From: Syntrophus aciditrophicus SB
Lineage (GTDB): Bacteria > Desulfobacterota > Syntrophia > Syntrophales > Syntrophaceae
Reading direction: 5' to 3'
Assembly: GCF_000013405.1 (NCBI RefSeq)
Contig: NC_007759.1
Location: 807,001 to 871,000 of the forward strand
Length of the DNA stretch: 64,000 nt
The position numbers and the translations under genes were made by a program. The notes under the pieces are model-generated. The model ran no database searches, had not been told where the DNA came from, and saw nothing but the letters and a program-made list of their open reading frames with translations. Below are positions 27,158 to 36,254 of the stretch, in pieces. How positions within the stretch are numbered: the first letter of the stretch is position 1; the number at the start of each line of letters is the position of its first letter.

Positions 27158-27208
27158 CACAGTCACCTGGCAGCTAAAGCCTGTGGCTTCCGCTGCCAGG
27201 TGACTGTG
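27158..27208. terminator. Long perfect hairpin after gajB
   Basis: A 17-bp perfect stem (27158-27174 with 27192-27208, CACAGTCACCTGGCAGC and its complement) encloses a shorter inner stem AAGCC-TGT-GGCTT. It lies 64 bases past the gajB stop. There is no T-run, so Rho-independent termination is uncertain. It may be a 3' structure, or part of the inverted-repeat element that begins 10 bases further on. Confidence 0.6.
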
Positions 27209-27218
27209 GGCGATATGC

Positions 27219-27354
27219 CTTACTAAGGATTAACTTATCTACTCGACATCAGCCCATATTTCATACTGAAATCTATGTCTGGAGCCTGTCTTTATAGGGA
27301 ATAGAATAATCGGCAACTTAAATATGTCGAGTAGTCAGGTTAAGTATTAGTAAG
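27219..27354. mobile_element. MITE-like element with 31-bp terminal inverted repeats
   Basis: The left end (27219-27249) and right end (27324-27354) are inverted copies of each other over 31 bp, 25 of 31 positions identical. The inner 11 bp, CTACTCGACAT, are perfect. The 136-bp element has no coding capacity. It sits between gajB and the large helicase gene, inside the defence island, and may mark a past insertion or be an operator pair for the next gene. Confidence 0.5.
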
Positions 27355-27576
27355 TGGTGTTCCTTGTAGAAGCTCGGCGTTGCGGATTCAAAGGAGAATC
27401 CGATCAACAAGATCGACCGTACCAAGTACGGGGCAATTTTCCTGTATCAGTTTTTTAACATTATCGGTTGAAAGATGCATCTGTTGGGTGATGAAATAGC
27501 ATTCCACAGATTGAGTTCGCCCGTTGCACCAGTTCCATTAAAACAATAAGCCGACAGATGCATGGGAGGACTCGTC

Positions 27577-30500
27577 GTGAATGATGTCATTAAGAACAAG
27601 ATTCGCCAGTTGTACCAGTTCCTGAAGGAAGCCAATCAGCTTCGCTTCCGTCCTGTCCGTGTTCTTTCGGATCAGCCGAAGGTCGTCCGGCTGGCAGACA
27701 TGCCCAATCATCCAGCCATGCAACTGTTTCGACCGGTGCGTACGGAGAACATCCAGGAGGTCCCGGATTTGCTGCTGCGCGTGAAGCGTCCTCCGTTGAC
27801 CAAGTGCCCGCCGCCGCCGCCGTCGATTGCCTCGTGGCTGGTACCGAACTGGGACGATCCGGCCAGGACGGTTTCCGTCGCAGAAAGCCAGAACACCACC
27901 GACAATGAAAGCAAGACCCTCACCATCCGGTTCGATGAAGACCCGCAGCGCGTGGCTGACTTGAAGGCTTGGTCGGAACAGCGCAAGGCTTGGATCGAGC
28001 CCGAACTATCCGCCCGCAAGGCGATGTCCTTCTTCGAGGTGTTCTACGACATCTACTCTGCCATCGAGAAGGATGGCGAAGGACTGGAATTGCTTGTCGC
28101 AGATGGGCATTTCCTGTGGAAGGCCACTTCGGGTATTGACGGTCCGGTTACAGTGCATCATCCGGTTCTGCTCAAACGCGTGGAGCTTCGATTTGATCCC
28201 AACGTCCCCGAATTTACGATCCACGAAACCGACCGGGAGCCAGAGCTTTACGGCAGCCTGTTCGTCGATCTGGAAGACGTCGCTCCTGCTGCAATCCGTA
28301 ATCGGAAAAGAGAACTTGAAACCTCGGGCTATCACCCCCTGGGATGGGACGACACCGGAGCCTTCCTGCGCGCCTTCATCCAGACGGTTTCGCCGCTCAA
28401 AGGGGAGTTTCTCGACGATCTGCCCCACGATGGTGCTACTGCTACGCCACGGCTGTATCGGGACATGGTCCTGATCCTCAGAAAGCGTGTCGCTGGCATC
28501 GCCAACGCCGTCGACGCCATCATCGACGATATTGAACAGCAGGACGTCTTCCCGCCGTCGCTGGCACAGATTACCGGTACGATGGCCGAATGGGAGAGTG
28601 CTGGTCTAGGCGAAAGCTCCGGTGCCTGTTCCGCCGGCAGTTTCAGTGGCGGTACGTCAGAGAAAAGCCTTAGTGACGACGATATCCTTCTCGCGAAGGA
28701 AGCCAATGACGAGCAAATGCAAATCATCCGTCGGCTCGAACATTGCGGAGCGGTGATCGTCCAAGGGCCGCCCGGTACCGGCAAAACCCACACCATCGGC
28801 AATCTGATCGGTCACCTGTTGGCGCAGGGAAAATCCATCCTGGTCACCGCGCAGTCCGCCAAGGCGCTGCGAGTGGTACGCGAAAAGGTGCCAGAAATGT
28901 TGCAACCCTTAGCCGTCTCGGTCCTCGGCAGTGACCAGGACGCCCGGCGGCAATTGGAATCCTCCATCAGCTCCATCACCGAACGCCTGACCGGCAATAC
29001 CGTTGACAGCCTTCTCCAGAAGGCAAAGAACTTCGAGGCCGAGCGCAGGAATTTGTTGTTCCAGATGAAGCAACTGAGCCACAGGCTGCGTGAAGCACTT
29101 GAGAACGAGTATCGCGAGATCTTTGTAGGCGACCGGCATTTCACACCTTCCGATGCTGCCCGGTTCGTCTCGATAAACCGTGAAGCACACGACTGGATAC
29201 CGTCGCCGATTAAACTTGGGACCGAACTGAATCTGACCGAACAGGAACTGGTGCGGTTATATGCCCTCGGCACCTCCTATACTGCGGAAGAAGAACAAGA
29301 TGCTCGCTACCCCTTGCCGGAGATGGCGATGCTGCCCTCGGAGCGACAATTCCAGATCATGGTGTCAGAGTATCAGCACCTCACGACGATCGACCTGTCG
29401 TCTGACGCCAATCACTGGCAACCGTCCGATTGCGGCAGCGAATTGCTGGAGAAACTGGCCACTGAACTGGCAGCGGAATTCTCCGATGACCTGCGTCATC
29501 AAGCATGGCGTCCTTATGCCATCGTCGCCGGCATTCACGGCGGTACTGAACGAGAGGTATGGGAACGACTTATTGCCGATATCGAGGAAGCGGCGGAAGC
29601 CAACTTGAAGCACGCGCTGGTGCTTCACCACAGCCCGCGACTATCAGAGGCTCTGCCGGTGCATAGGCAGCACCAAATTTCCATCGAAATCTGCGGGCAC
29701 ATCGATACCGGTGGGAAACTTGGTTTCCTGCAACTGGCGACCCACTCCGAGTGGCGTCATTTCATAAAGACAGCGTCAGTCACGGCTGGACAACCGAGTC
29801 ACCGCGACCATTTCGAGGCTCTCGGACACCTTGCCGAACTCGAGTACCTGCGAGCCAGACTGGAACTAGCGTGGAATTCGATGATCGGGCAACACATCCA
29901 GCAGCCGTTCAACAGCCTTGGATCGGCCCCGGAGCTTGCCTGTCGTGCACTCGTTCCTGAAATCCAGCGGTGCCTGGACTGGCACGCTTCGGTATGGGAA
30001 CCGCTAACAGCCAAGCTGAAGGCTGTGGGACTTAAACTGGATGATCTGATCACATCGCTTACCCGGGAAGCAACGCAGATTTCGGAATATTTGGTTATAG
30101 AACGGCTGGCGTCTTCAATACTACCCAAGCTGCTGAGCACTGAAGCAGGGCGTCGTAAACTGTGCGAATGCGAGGCTAACTTCAGTCAGCTTGCTAACCT
30201 TGCCACGCAAGTTGATCCGACATCGCCTGATCGCGGCTGCATTGGCCGCATTATCGCCGCCGTCAGGTCGCGTAATCCTGATTCTTACTCTTCGGCACTG
30301 GAGTACACGCGGCGATTGCACGCAGTGAAGCCGCTGGTTGCCGAAAGAGATGCATTGGCTGGAAAACTGGGCCTTATCGCACCGGGTTGGGCGGAGCAAA
30401 TTACCCACCGAGTGCCACCGCATCATGATGGAAAAGTCCCGGGGAATTTTGCTATGGCGTGGACATGGCGACAGTTGCACTACACCCTTGCCGAGCGCGA

Positions 30501-32382
30501 TAAACTCGATACCCATGAACTACAACGACAGATTGACCGGACGCGAGAAACGTTGCGGCAGGTGACGCAATGGCTGATCGATGCCAAGGCCTGGGGTAAA
30601 CAGCTGGAACGACTGCAAGGAAATCCTTCAATTCGGCAGGCATTGGTTGGTTGGCTAGATGCGACCAAGCGCCTTATTTATACGCGGCAGTTGGACAAGC
30701 GACAGACACTCCTTTCCGAATCGCGAAAACTGATGAAGAAATGTGCGGATGCGGTACCGGTCTGGATTATGCCGATCTCAATCTTGGCCGAGAGCTTTGA
30801 TCCACGCGCGACGCGCTTCGATGTGGTGATCATCGACGAGGCCAGCCAAGCCGACCTTAATGCATTGATTCCACTTTATCTAGGCAAGCAGGTCATAGTC
30901 GTCGGAGACCATGAGCAGGTCACGCCCCTGGGTGTAGGCAAAAAACAGACAATCTTGGAAAACCTGCGCAAGTCAATGCTGCAGGATATTCCGAATTCAT
31001 TCCTCTTCGACAATCTCTTCTCAATCTATGACATCGGGAGGGAATCATTCGGGGATGCGATCCGACTAGTCGAGCATTTCCGGAGTGTGCCTGAGATCAT
31101 TGCCTTCAGCAATCTGCTTTCTTACGAGGGGAAGATTCGACCGCTGCGCGAATCGAACTCGACGGACATTAAACCGGCATGTGTCGGATGTCGGGTAGAC
31201 GGGGTACGCGAAGGTGACATCAACAAGGCTGAGGCGCGGCGCATCATAGATACCATCAAGGCGATGATTCGTCACCCGCGTTATACTGGCAAGACCATCG
31301 GCATCATCTCCATGCTGGGCGGTGCGCAGGCATTACTGATCCAGTCCATGCTTCATAAGGAAATATCCGGTTTCGAAATCGCTAAGCGCCGCATCCAGGC
31401 GGGCATCTCCGGGGAGTTCCAGGGAGACGAGCGTGACATCATGTTCTTATCGATGGTCGATAGCTCGTCAGACGAGGGCCAACTTCGTACCACTGGCGAA
31501 GGTGCCTTCGAATTGATCAAGAAGCGTTACAACGTCGCGGCCAGCCGTGCCCGGGACCAGATGTGGGTCATGCATTCGTTTGATCCTGATCTTCACCTCA
31601 AAAGCAGCGACATTCGACTCAAGTTGCTTCAACACGTCCGCGATCCACTGGCATCCCTCCGGATCTTCAACCAGGAGGTCGGCAAGACTGAATCACCCTT
31701 CGAACGCGATGTTCTTAAGCGCCTTACAAACGCTGGGTACCGCGTCAAGTCGCAATGGCAGGTAGGTTATTACCGGATCGACATGGTGGTCGAGGGTGCG
31801 GGCAAGCGTCTAGCTATCGAGTGCGATGGCGACCGCTATCATCCGATGGAAAAGCTGTCTGATGATATGGAGCGTCAAGCCATCCTTGAACGCTTGGGCT
31901 GGCAGTTCATAAGGATTCGCGGTAGTGCGTTCTATCGTAACCCGGATCTTGCTATGCGGCCGGTTTTTGATCGACTCGAAGAGTTGGAAATTTTCCCGGA
32001 GGCGGATGTCGGCGAGACAACGGCCTCTGACATGACCCTGATCCACGAATTGGACGAGCTGATTAGGGCTGGATTTGGGCCGGAATCGGATGAACCGGAA
32101 AACGAGGTGATGGAAGATGTTAGCACGGATGAAAGGGAAAACGACCTCTTTGCCGGTTCCTCGCCGATAAGGCCAACCGACGTATATCCTAGCCAGACCG
32201 AGGCACTTCTCGAAAAGCTTGGTGGAACGGCATTGCTTGAGACCTTCCTGCGTGATTTAGCCAATTCGAAAGGTTTCAAACGGCTGGGTGTCAATGTTCG
32301 CAAGAAACTGGAGGCGGAACTGGCGATGCTTGTCCGAGAGGGGAAGATTGCAATTGATGGCGGAATCATAAGGCTGCTGTGA
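27577..32382 (+). CDS. Very large SF1 helicase fused to a C-terminal PD-(D/E)XK-type nuclease (defence candidate)
   Basis: A 1,601-residue protein. After an N-terminal region of about 380 residues, Walker A QGPPGTGKTHTIGN lies near residue 395 and motif II VVIIDEASQADLNALIPLY near 1083, split by a long insertion, as in Upf1/Dna2-type helicases. Near 1380-1470 a Vsr/DUF559-like nuclease domain has YYRIDMVVEG, AIECDGDRYH and WQFIRIRGS, giving the D...ExD catalytic pattern. Helicase-Vsr fusions are known phage-defence proteins. The GTG at 27577 is chosen because GGGAGGA lies 6 bases before it; an ATG at 27562 would overlap that site. The gene is in a defence island with Gabija. Confidence 0.82.
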   Translation: MNDVIKNKIRQLYQFLKEANQLRFRPVRVLSDQPKVVRLADMPNHPAMQLFRPVRTENIQEVPDLLLRVKRPPLTKCPPPPPSIASWLVPNWDDPARTVSVAESQNTTDNESKTLTIRFDEDPQRVADLKAWSEQRKAWIEPELSARKAMSFFEVFYDIYSAIEKDGEGLELLVADGHFLWKATSGIDGPVTVHHPVLLKRVELRFDPNVPEFTIHETDREPELYGSLFVDLEDVAPAAIRNRKRELETSGYHPLGWDDTGAFLRAFIQTVSPLKGEFLDDLPHDGATATPRLYRDMVLILRKRVAGIANAVDAIIDDIEQQDVFPPSLAQITGTMAEWESAGLGESSGACSAGSFSGGTSEKSLSDDDILLAKEANDEQMQIIRRLEHCGAVIVQGPPGTGKTHTIGNLIGHLLAQGKSILVTAQSAKALRVVREKVPEMLQPLAVSVLGSDQDARRQLESSISSITERLTGNTVDSLLQKAKNFEAERRNLLFQMKQLSHRLREALENEYREIFVGDRHFTPSDAARFVSINREAHDWIPSPIKLGTELNLTEQELVRLYALGTSYTAEEEQDARYPLPEMAMLPSERQFQIMVSEYQHLTTIDLSSDANHWQPSDCGSELLEKLATELAAEFSDDLRHQAWRPYAIVAGIHGGTEREVWERLIADIEEAAEANLKHALVLHHSPRLSEALPVHRQHQISIEICGHIDTGGKLGFLQLATHSEWRHFIKTASVTAGQPSHRDHFEALGHLAELEYLRARLELAWNSMIGQHIQQPFNSLGSAPELACRALVPEIQRCLDWHASVWEPLTAKLKAVGLKLDDLITSLTREATQISEYLVIERLASSILPKLLSTEAGRRKLCECEANFSQLANLATQVDPTSPDRGCIGRIIAAVRSRNPDSYSSALEYTRRLHAVKPLVAERDALAGKLGLIAPGWAEQITHRVPPHHDGKVPGNFAMAWTWRQLHYTLAERDKLDTHELQRQIDRTRETLRQVTQWLIDAKAWGKQLERLQGNPSIRQALVGWLDATKRLIYTRQLDKRQTLLSESRKLMKKCADAVPVWIMPISILAESFDPRATRFDVVIIDEASQADLNALIPLYLGKQVIVVGDHEQVTPLGVGKKQTILENLRKSMLQDIPNSFLFDNLFSIYDIGRESFGDAIRLVEHFRSVPEIIAFSNLLSYEGKIRPLRESNSTDIKPACVGCRVDGVREGDINKAEARRIIDTIKAMIRHPRYTGKTIGIISMLGGAQALLIQSMLHKEISGFEIAKRRIQAGISGEFQGDERDIMFLSMVDSSSDEGQLRTTGEGAFELIKKRYNVAASRARDQMWVMHSFDPDLHLKSSDIRLKLLQHVRDPLASLRIFNQEVGKTESPFERDVLKRLTNAGYRVKSQWQVGYYRIDMVVEGAGKRLAIECDGDRYHPMEKLSDDMERQAILERLGWQFIRIRGSAFYRNPDLAMRPVFDRLEELEIFPEADVGETTASDMTLIHELDELIRAGFGPESDEPENEVMEDVSTDERENDLFAGSSPIRPTDVYPSQTEALLEKLGGTALLETFLRDLANSKGFKRLGVNVRKKLEAELAMLVREGKIAIDGGIIRLL

Positions 32383-32442
32383 ACACAAAAAACCAAGAGT
32401 GCGACAGGATAGGTGCCGCTACAATTTGAGAAGAGCACAGAT

Positions 32443-32677
32443 ATGGAAATTAAACCCAAAAAAACGGAAGCCGACTACGAAGCCACAATTGAGGAAATTG
32501 AGCTCAGACAGCTCAGATTCTCGACCCCAAACCAGGCTCGGCGGAAAAAGATCGCCTCAATGTTTTAACAACACGCGTTGAGGCTTATGAGGAGAAGACT
32601 AAACTATTCCCTTGCCCGATCCCATTGAGGCCATTTTGTACCTTATGGAAAGTCGAGGCCCTACCCGTTTTGGCTGA
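32443..32677 (+). pseudogene. HigA-type antitoxin gene, disrupted by frameshifts
   Basis: It starts MEIKPKKTEADYEATIEEIE, like COG5499 HigA antitoxins, then shifts frame to DRLNVLTTRVEAYEEK, and again to DPIEAILYLMESRGPTRFG before a TGA at 32675-32677. All three blocks are family-typical and in correct order. The helix-turn-helix that should follow is missing. At least two frameshifts and a truncation show it is a relic. No toxin gene was found beside it. Confidence 0.75.
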
Positions 32678-32732
32678 TTGAAAGTATGACTTTCAATTTG
32701 ACATAACCTTCATTTTGCTTTATGAATTCAAA

Positions 32733-33923
32733 ATGATAAGTCGAACGCTAACGGATAAAATACTTTCTCTTGCCCGGCAGTTTCCTGTCGTCTCGATTAC
32801 CGGTCCCCGGCAATCGGGGAAAACGACCCTTGCCAGAATGGCATTTCCCGATTATACCTACGTCAGCCTGGAAGAACCGGATGAGAAGGATTTTGCCGCA
32901 ACCGATCCGAAAGGATTCCTCAAACGTTTCACGGGCGGTGTGATTCTGGATGAAATCCAGCGGGCGCCGATGCTTCTCTCCTATATCCAGGTCATTGTGG
33001 ACAGCGAGGATTTTCCGGGACATTTCATTCTCACGGGATCGCAGCAACTGCCTCTCATGGGCCGGATCAGTCAGACCCTGGCCGGTCGGACGGCCGTTGT
33101 TCATCTTTTGCCCTTCAGTCTTGATGAACTGCTGACTCGACCTTCCGCTGATCCCCTCAGCATTGACCGTCTCCCGGCAGCCCGAGAGAAACCTCCTTTC
33201 GAGCTGGAAACGATTCTGCATACGGGATTGTATCCCCGCATTCATGACAAGGGACTGATCGCCCGGGATTGGCTTTCTTCTTATTACCAGACGTACGTGG
33301 AAAGAGATGTCCGAGATATCTCCAATATCGGCAATCTCGACGCCTTTCAACGGTTTGTCCGGCTCTGTGCCGGGCGATCAGGGCAACTGCTCAATCTCTC
33401 TTCACTGGCTGTCGATTGCGGGATTTCCCATACGACAGCGCGGCAATGGATTTCCGTCCTCCAGGCCGGATTCATTCTTCACCTGCTTCCGCCTCATCAC
33501 GCCAACTTCTCCAAGCGCTTGATCAAAAGCCCGAAACTGTATTTTCTCGACACGGGGCTTCTCTGCTTTCTGCTGAGAATCCGGGAGCCGTCCGACCTCG
33601 TGACCCACGCCCTGAGAGGGCCGATTTTCGAGACCTTTGTTTTTTCTGAGCTGTTCAAGGCGTTTGCCCATCGGGGAGAGATACCCCCTCTCTTTTTCTG
33701 GCGGGATCGGACAGGTCATGAGGTTGATCTGGTTATCGATGCAGGTCAAAAACTGATTCCTCTGGAGATCAAGTCCGGCCGGACCGTCAATGCCTCGTTT
33801 TTTGAGGGTCTCCGTTACTTCTGTGCTCTCGGCTCCCCCGCCTCCGAGACCGGCGTTCTCGTTCACGCCGGCGATGCGACTTATGCGCGGAAGAATTTTA
33901 TCGTTCTTCCCTGGTTTCTTTAA
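32733..33923 (+). CDS. AAA_14 / DUF4143 ATPase
   Basis: A 396-residue ATPase of the common AAA_14-DUF4143 pair. Walker A TGPRQSGKTT (about 23-32), Walker B GVILDEIQRAP, and sensor HFILTGSQQL are in the N-terminal half. The DUF4143 half contains YYQTYVERDVRDI and a restriction-enzyme-like HEVDLVIDAG...IPLEIKSG region. Its role is unknown; such genes are often mobile and found beside toxin-antitoxin and defence genes. An ATG at 32733 is chosen; a TTG at 32715 is possible. Confidence 0.85.
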   Translation: MISRTLTDKILSLARQFPVVSITGPRQSGKTTLARMAFPDYTYVSLEEPDEKDFAATDPKGFLKRFTGGVILDEIQRAPMLLSYIQVIVDSEDFPGHFILTGSQQLPLMGRISQTLAGRTAVVHLLPFSLDELLTRPSADPLSIDRLPAAREKPPFELETILHTGLYPRIHDKGLIARDWLSSYYQTYVERDVRDISNIGNLDAFQRFVRLCAGRSGQLLNLSSLAVDCGISHTTARQWISVLQAGFILHLLPPHHANFSKRLIKSPKLYFLDTGLLCFLLRIREPSDLVTHALRGPIFETFVFSELFKAFAHRGEIPPLFFWRDRTGHEVDLVIDAGQKLIPLEIKSGRTVNASFFEGLRYFCALGSPASETGVLVHAGDATYARKNFIVLPWFL

Positions 33924-34120
33924 TTTTGGAACCGGCATCATCCTTTGCGCAGAGGTTGAATCATGAACACTCCCGTCTCCGTATTACGGTCATTCAAATG
34001 TTCCGCATCTTTATTAAATAAATTTTCAAATACAAAAAAGGATGATAAATAAAAATAATGTTTTCTGCAGTACAGAAACAAACGCTGTAAGATGTCATCT
34101 TTAAAAAGGAATGTCCGGCG

Positions 34121-34468
34121 ATGGTCAATTGTCTTCAAGATGTTTTATCACCTGATGATCAGTGTGTATGTGTTTTTACACAGCAGGAGGGATCTCAGAA
34201 GAACCTTGTTCTCAATCCTGACGGGATCTCAAAAAGTGGGATATGGAAACTGGATCAGATAAGAATGATGTGGGTGAACAAGGTCGTTGTCTATTACAGG
34301 CATGACGGGATAAATGAAATAATTACCGGCCATTGTGAAGGTATCAGCCCTACGATTTTTCGTGATCATTATTGTATAGAGTTTAAAGTAACAAATATTG
34401 ATCAAACGCTGAATGGCTGGGAAGATTTCTGTAAGGAAGGCACAGAGCCCATACAGTATTACCCGTAA
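34121..34468 (+). CDS. Hypothetical protein
   Basis: A 115-residue soluble protein (MVNCLQDVLSPDDQC...) with five cysteines and a tryptophan- and tyrosine-rich C-terminus ending EPIQYYP. An AAGGA-like site lies upstream. No domain is recognised. It is the first of three small plus-strand genes between the island and the THUMP gene, all AT-rich, which may have arrived together. Confidence 0.6.
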   Translation: MVNCLQDVLSPDDQCVCVFTQQEGSQKNLVLNPDGISKSGIWKLDQIRMMWVNKVVVYYRHDGINEIITGHCEGISPTIFRDHYCIEFKVTNIDQTLNGWEDFCKEGTEPIQYYP

Positions 34469-34602
34469 AAATGATCAGGGTCGAAATCAGAAAAAATATT
34501 TGATGTGTTTCTTCTTTTATTCATGAGAAATGTCGAATGAAAAATCAGAAATGGACGCCCGGTCGACTCGAGGGTGATTTGCGTTCAGGAAAGGGGATCG
34601 TT

Positions 34603-35103
34603 ATGAAAATAATCAGACCCATAATTTTATTGTCGTTTCTTCTCGCCCTGGTCGTTTCCTGGGGATGTTCCAATGATGGTAAAGTGGATGATCAGTTACC
34701 CAAACCTTCTCCGCCCGCTGCCGCTTCCTCTGACTGGCTGGAATATGGGAGGAGTAATAAAGGGGATGTTTATTCATACAATAAGACAAGTATAAAACAG
34801 AGAACGGCAGATGTGCTTCAGGTATGGGAGAAAAAAATAATTTCAGATAAAAGCAGAGAAGAAGATATTGAATATTACAGGAGCCAGCGACTTTCAACAA
34901 AAGGATATGAAAAGCTTTCTTATAAACTTATTTTACAGGAAATAGACTGTAAGAAAAAAACGTATCGTATTTTATCTATTATTGAACATGATACGGATGA
35001 TCATGTATTGGATAGTCTTTCCTTTGATAAACCGGACTGGGGTTCTATAACTCCTGGTTCCGTAATCGATGCATTACGGGGAAAGGTCTGTAAAAAACAA
35101 TAA
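34603..35103 (+). CDS. Lipoprotein with surface-adhesin E-like region
   Basis: A 166-residue protein starting MKIIRPIILLSFLLALVV, a signal peptide ending in a lipobox-like VVSWGC (C22). The mature part, DWLEYGRSNKGDVYSYNKTS and VLQVWEKKII, resembles the short periplasmic 'surface-adhesin protein E' domain. The chosen ATG follows AGGAAAGGGG; an earlier ATG at 34537 would bury the signal peptide. It probably anchors in a membrane; function is unknown. Confidence 0.7.
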   Translation: MKIIRPIILLSFLLALVVSWGCSNDGKVDDQLPKPSPPAAASSDWLEYGRSNKGDVYSYNKTSIKQRTADVLQVWEKKIISDKSREEDIEYYRSQRLSTKGYEKLSYKLILQEIDCKKKTYRILSIIEHDTDDHVLDSLSFDKPDWGSITPGSVIDALRGKVCKKQ

Positions 35104-35119
35104 CGACGAAGGGAGAGAT

Positions 35120-35473
35120 ATGAAAACAGTCAAAATAAAAATTAAACATGGCAACACAGAAGTTGAAATTGAGGGGCCAGAGGACTTTCTTATTAAATTC
35201 TTGAACTCCAGGGAATTATTCAAATCCGAACGGGAAGTCGCCAGACCGCAGAAAACGCGTAAAAAGAAACAGTCAGGCTCCAGGTATGATGATATTCTTC
35301 ACGTTATAAGAAGCGGCAATAGTGAGGGCGTATCTCTCAATACGATCGTCGAAAAAACTAAACTCACCAAACAGCAAATCAATCAGGTCCTGATTAAACT
35401 GAAGAAGAACAATGAGGTAAAATCAATCAGCAAAGGGGTCTATGCATTGGTGGGAAGAACAGAAGAGTCGTAA
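35120..35473 (+). CDS. Small protein with C-terminal winged-helix domain
   Basis: A 117-residue protein. The N-terminal strand-rich segment (VKIKIKHGNTEVEIEGPEDF) is followed by a basic linker (RPQKTRKKKQSGS) and a winged helix (YDDILHVIRSGNSEGVSLNT...VYALV). It could bind DNA. GAAGGGAGAG precedes the ATG at 35120, 16 bases after the lipoprotein stop, so the two may be co-transcribed. Confidence 0.65.
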   Translation: MKTVKIKIKHGNTEVEIEGPEDFLIKFLNSRELFKSEREVARPQKTRKKKQSGSRYDDILHVIRSGNSEGVSLNTIVEKTKLTKQQINQVLIKLKKNNEVKSISKGVYALVGRTEES

Positions 35474-35589
35474 ACATCCATTCAAGATCCGGCAGCAGAC
35501 GATCTGGATTCCGTATATAGTGCGATTTCGACGAAATGGAGTGTCAGCGGAGAAACCGTGATCGTTTAGATGGGGTTATGCAGGAGTGT

Positions 35590-36129
35590 TCAATCTGTCC
35601 GGATAAAAGGATAACGGCGCAGATCCTCCCGGGTCCAGAAAGAAAGGCCGGCCCATGAACCGACGGTTTCGAGGACGATCAGGGCGTCCGGATCATGAAA
35701 TGTGATATGGCCCGGTCTCCCTGCCTTTTCAAGCGCGTCGAGAAGGCAGGTGTCGAGAAAGCGCTCTTCGTCCTGGCTGGACAGTTTCCCTTTAAACCCG
35801 CGCCTTCTCATTCGCACGTAAAAGCTCCTGTCTGCCAGTTCAGGGGCCCATTTCAGGACCACTTCCTTCGCGCGTTTCTCGAATTCTTCGGGTGACTGAA
35901 AAGTGAAGGTCGAGGTAACCGGGATCAACCGCGAAAGGAAAGACCAGGAGGCGGGATCTTCCTCCATCCCTTCCCTGAGCTTCTGAAGAAGATTATCAAT
36001 GTCATCCGTTTTCAGGAGCAGCACATTGAGAAAGGACGTTTTGGCCAGAACCCCGAAACTGCCAAGTTTATCAAAGGCGTCCTTCAAGCCCCGGTCATGG
36101 ATGTTGATGACGGCATTCCATTCCGGCAT
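35590..36129 (-). CDS. THUMP-domain protein
   Basis: A 179-residue protein resembling stand-alone THUMP proteins (Tan1/archaeal type), with an alpha/beta N-terminus (MPEWNAVINIHDRGLK), RLIPVTSTFTF, then FYVRMRRRGFKGKLSSQDEE and ALIVLETVGSWAGLSFWTRE. THUMP domains bind RNA in tRNA modification. A GGAGGTGATTT site precedes the ATG. No catalytic domain is attached. Confidence 0.8.
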   Translation of the reverse strand: MPEWNAVINIHDRGLKDAFDKLGSFGVLAKTSFLNVLLLKTDDIDNLLQKLREGMEEDPASWSFLSRLIPVTSTFTFQSPEEFEKRAKEVVLKWAPELADRSFYVRMRRRGFKGKLSSQDEERFLDTCLLDALEKAGRPGHITFHDPDALIVLETVGSWAGLSFWTREDLRRYPFIRTD

Positions 36130-36254
36130 AAATCACCTCCGGTGCAGTCGCGGAACCTGTCCGCGGTTCCTTGTATCCATTTCTCTGGAAAAGTGAATAT
36201 CACAATCCCCACGGCAAGCTTTTTACAGTCCCGATCGGCTCGATTTCGGGGAGG

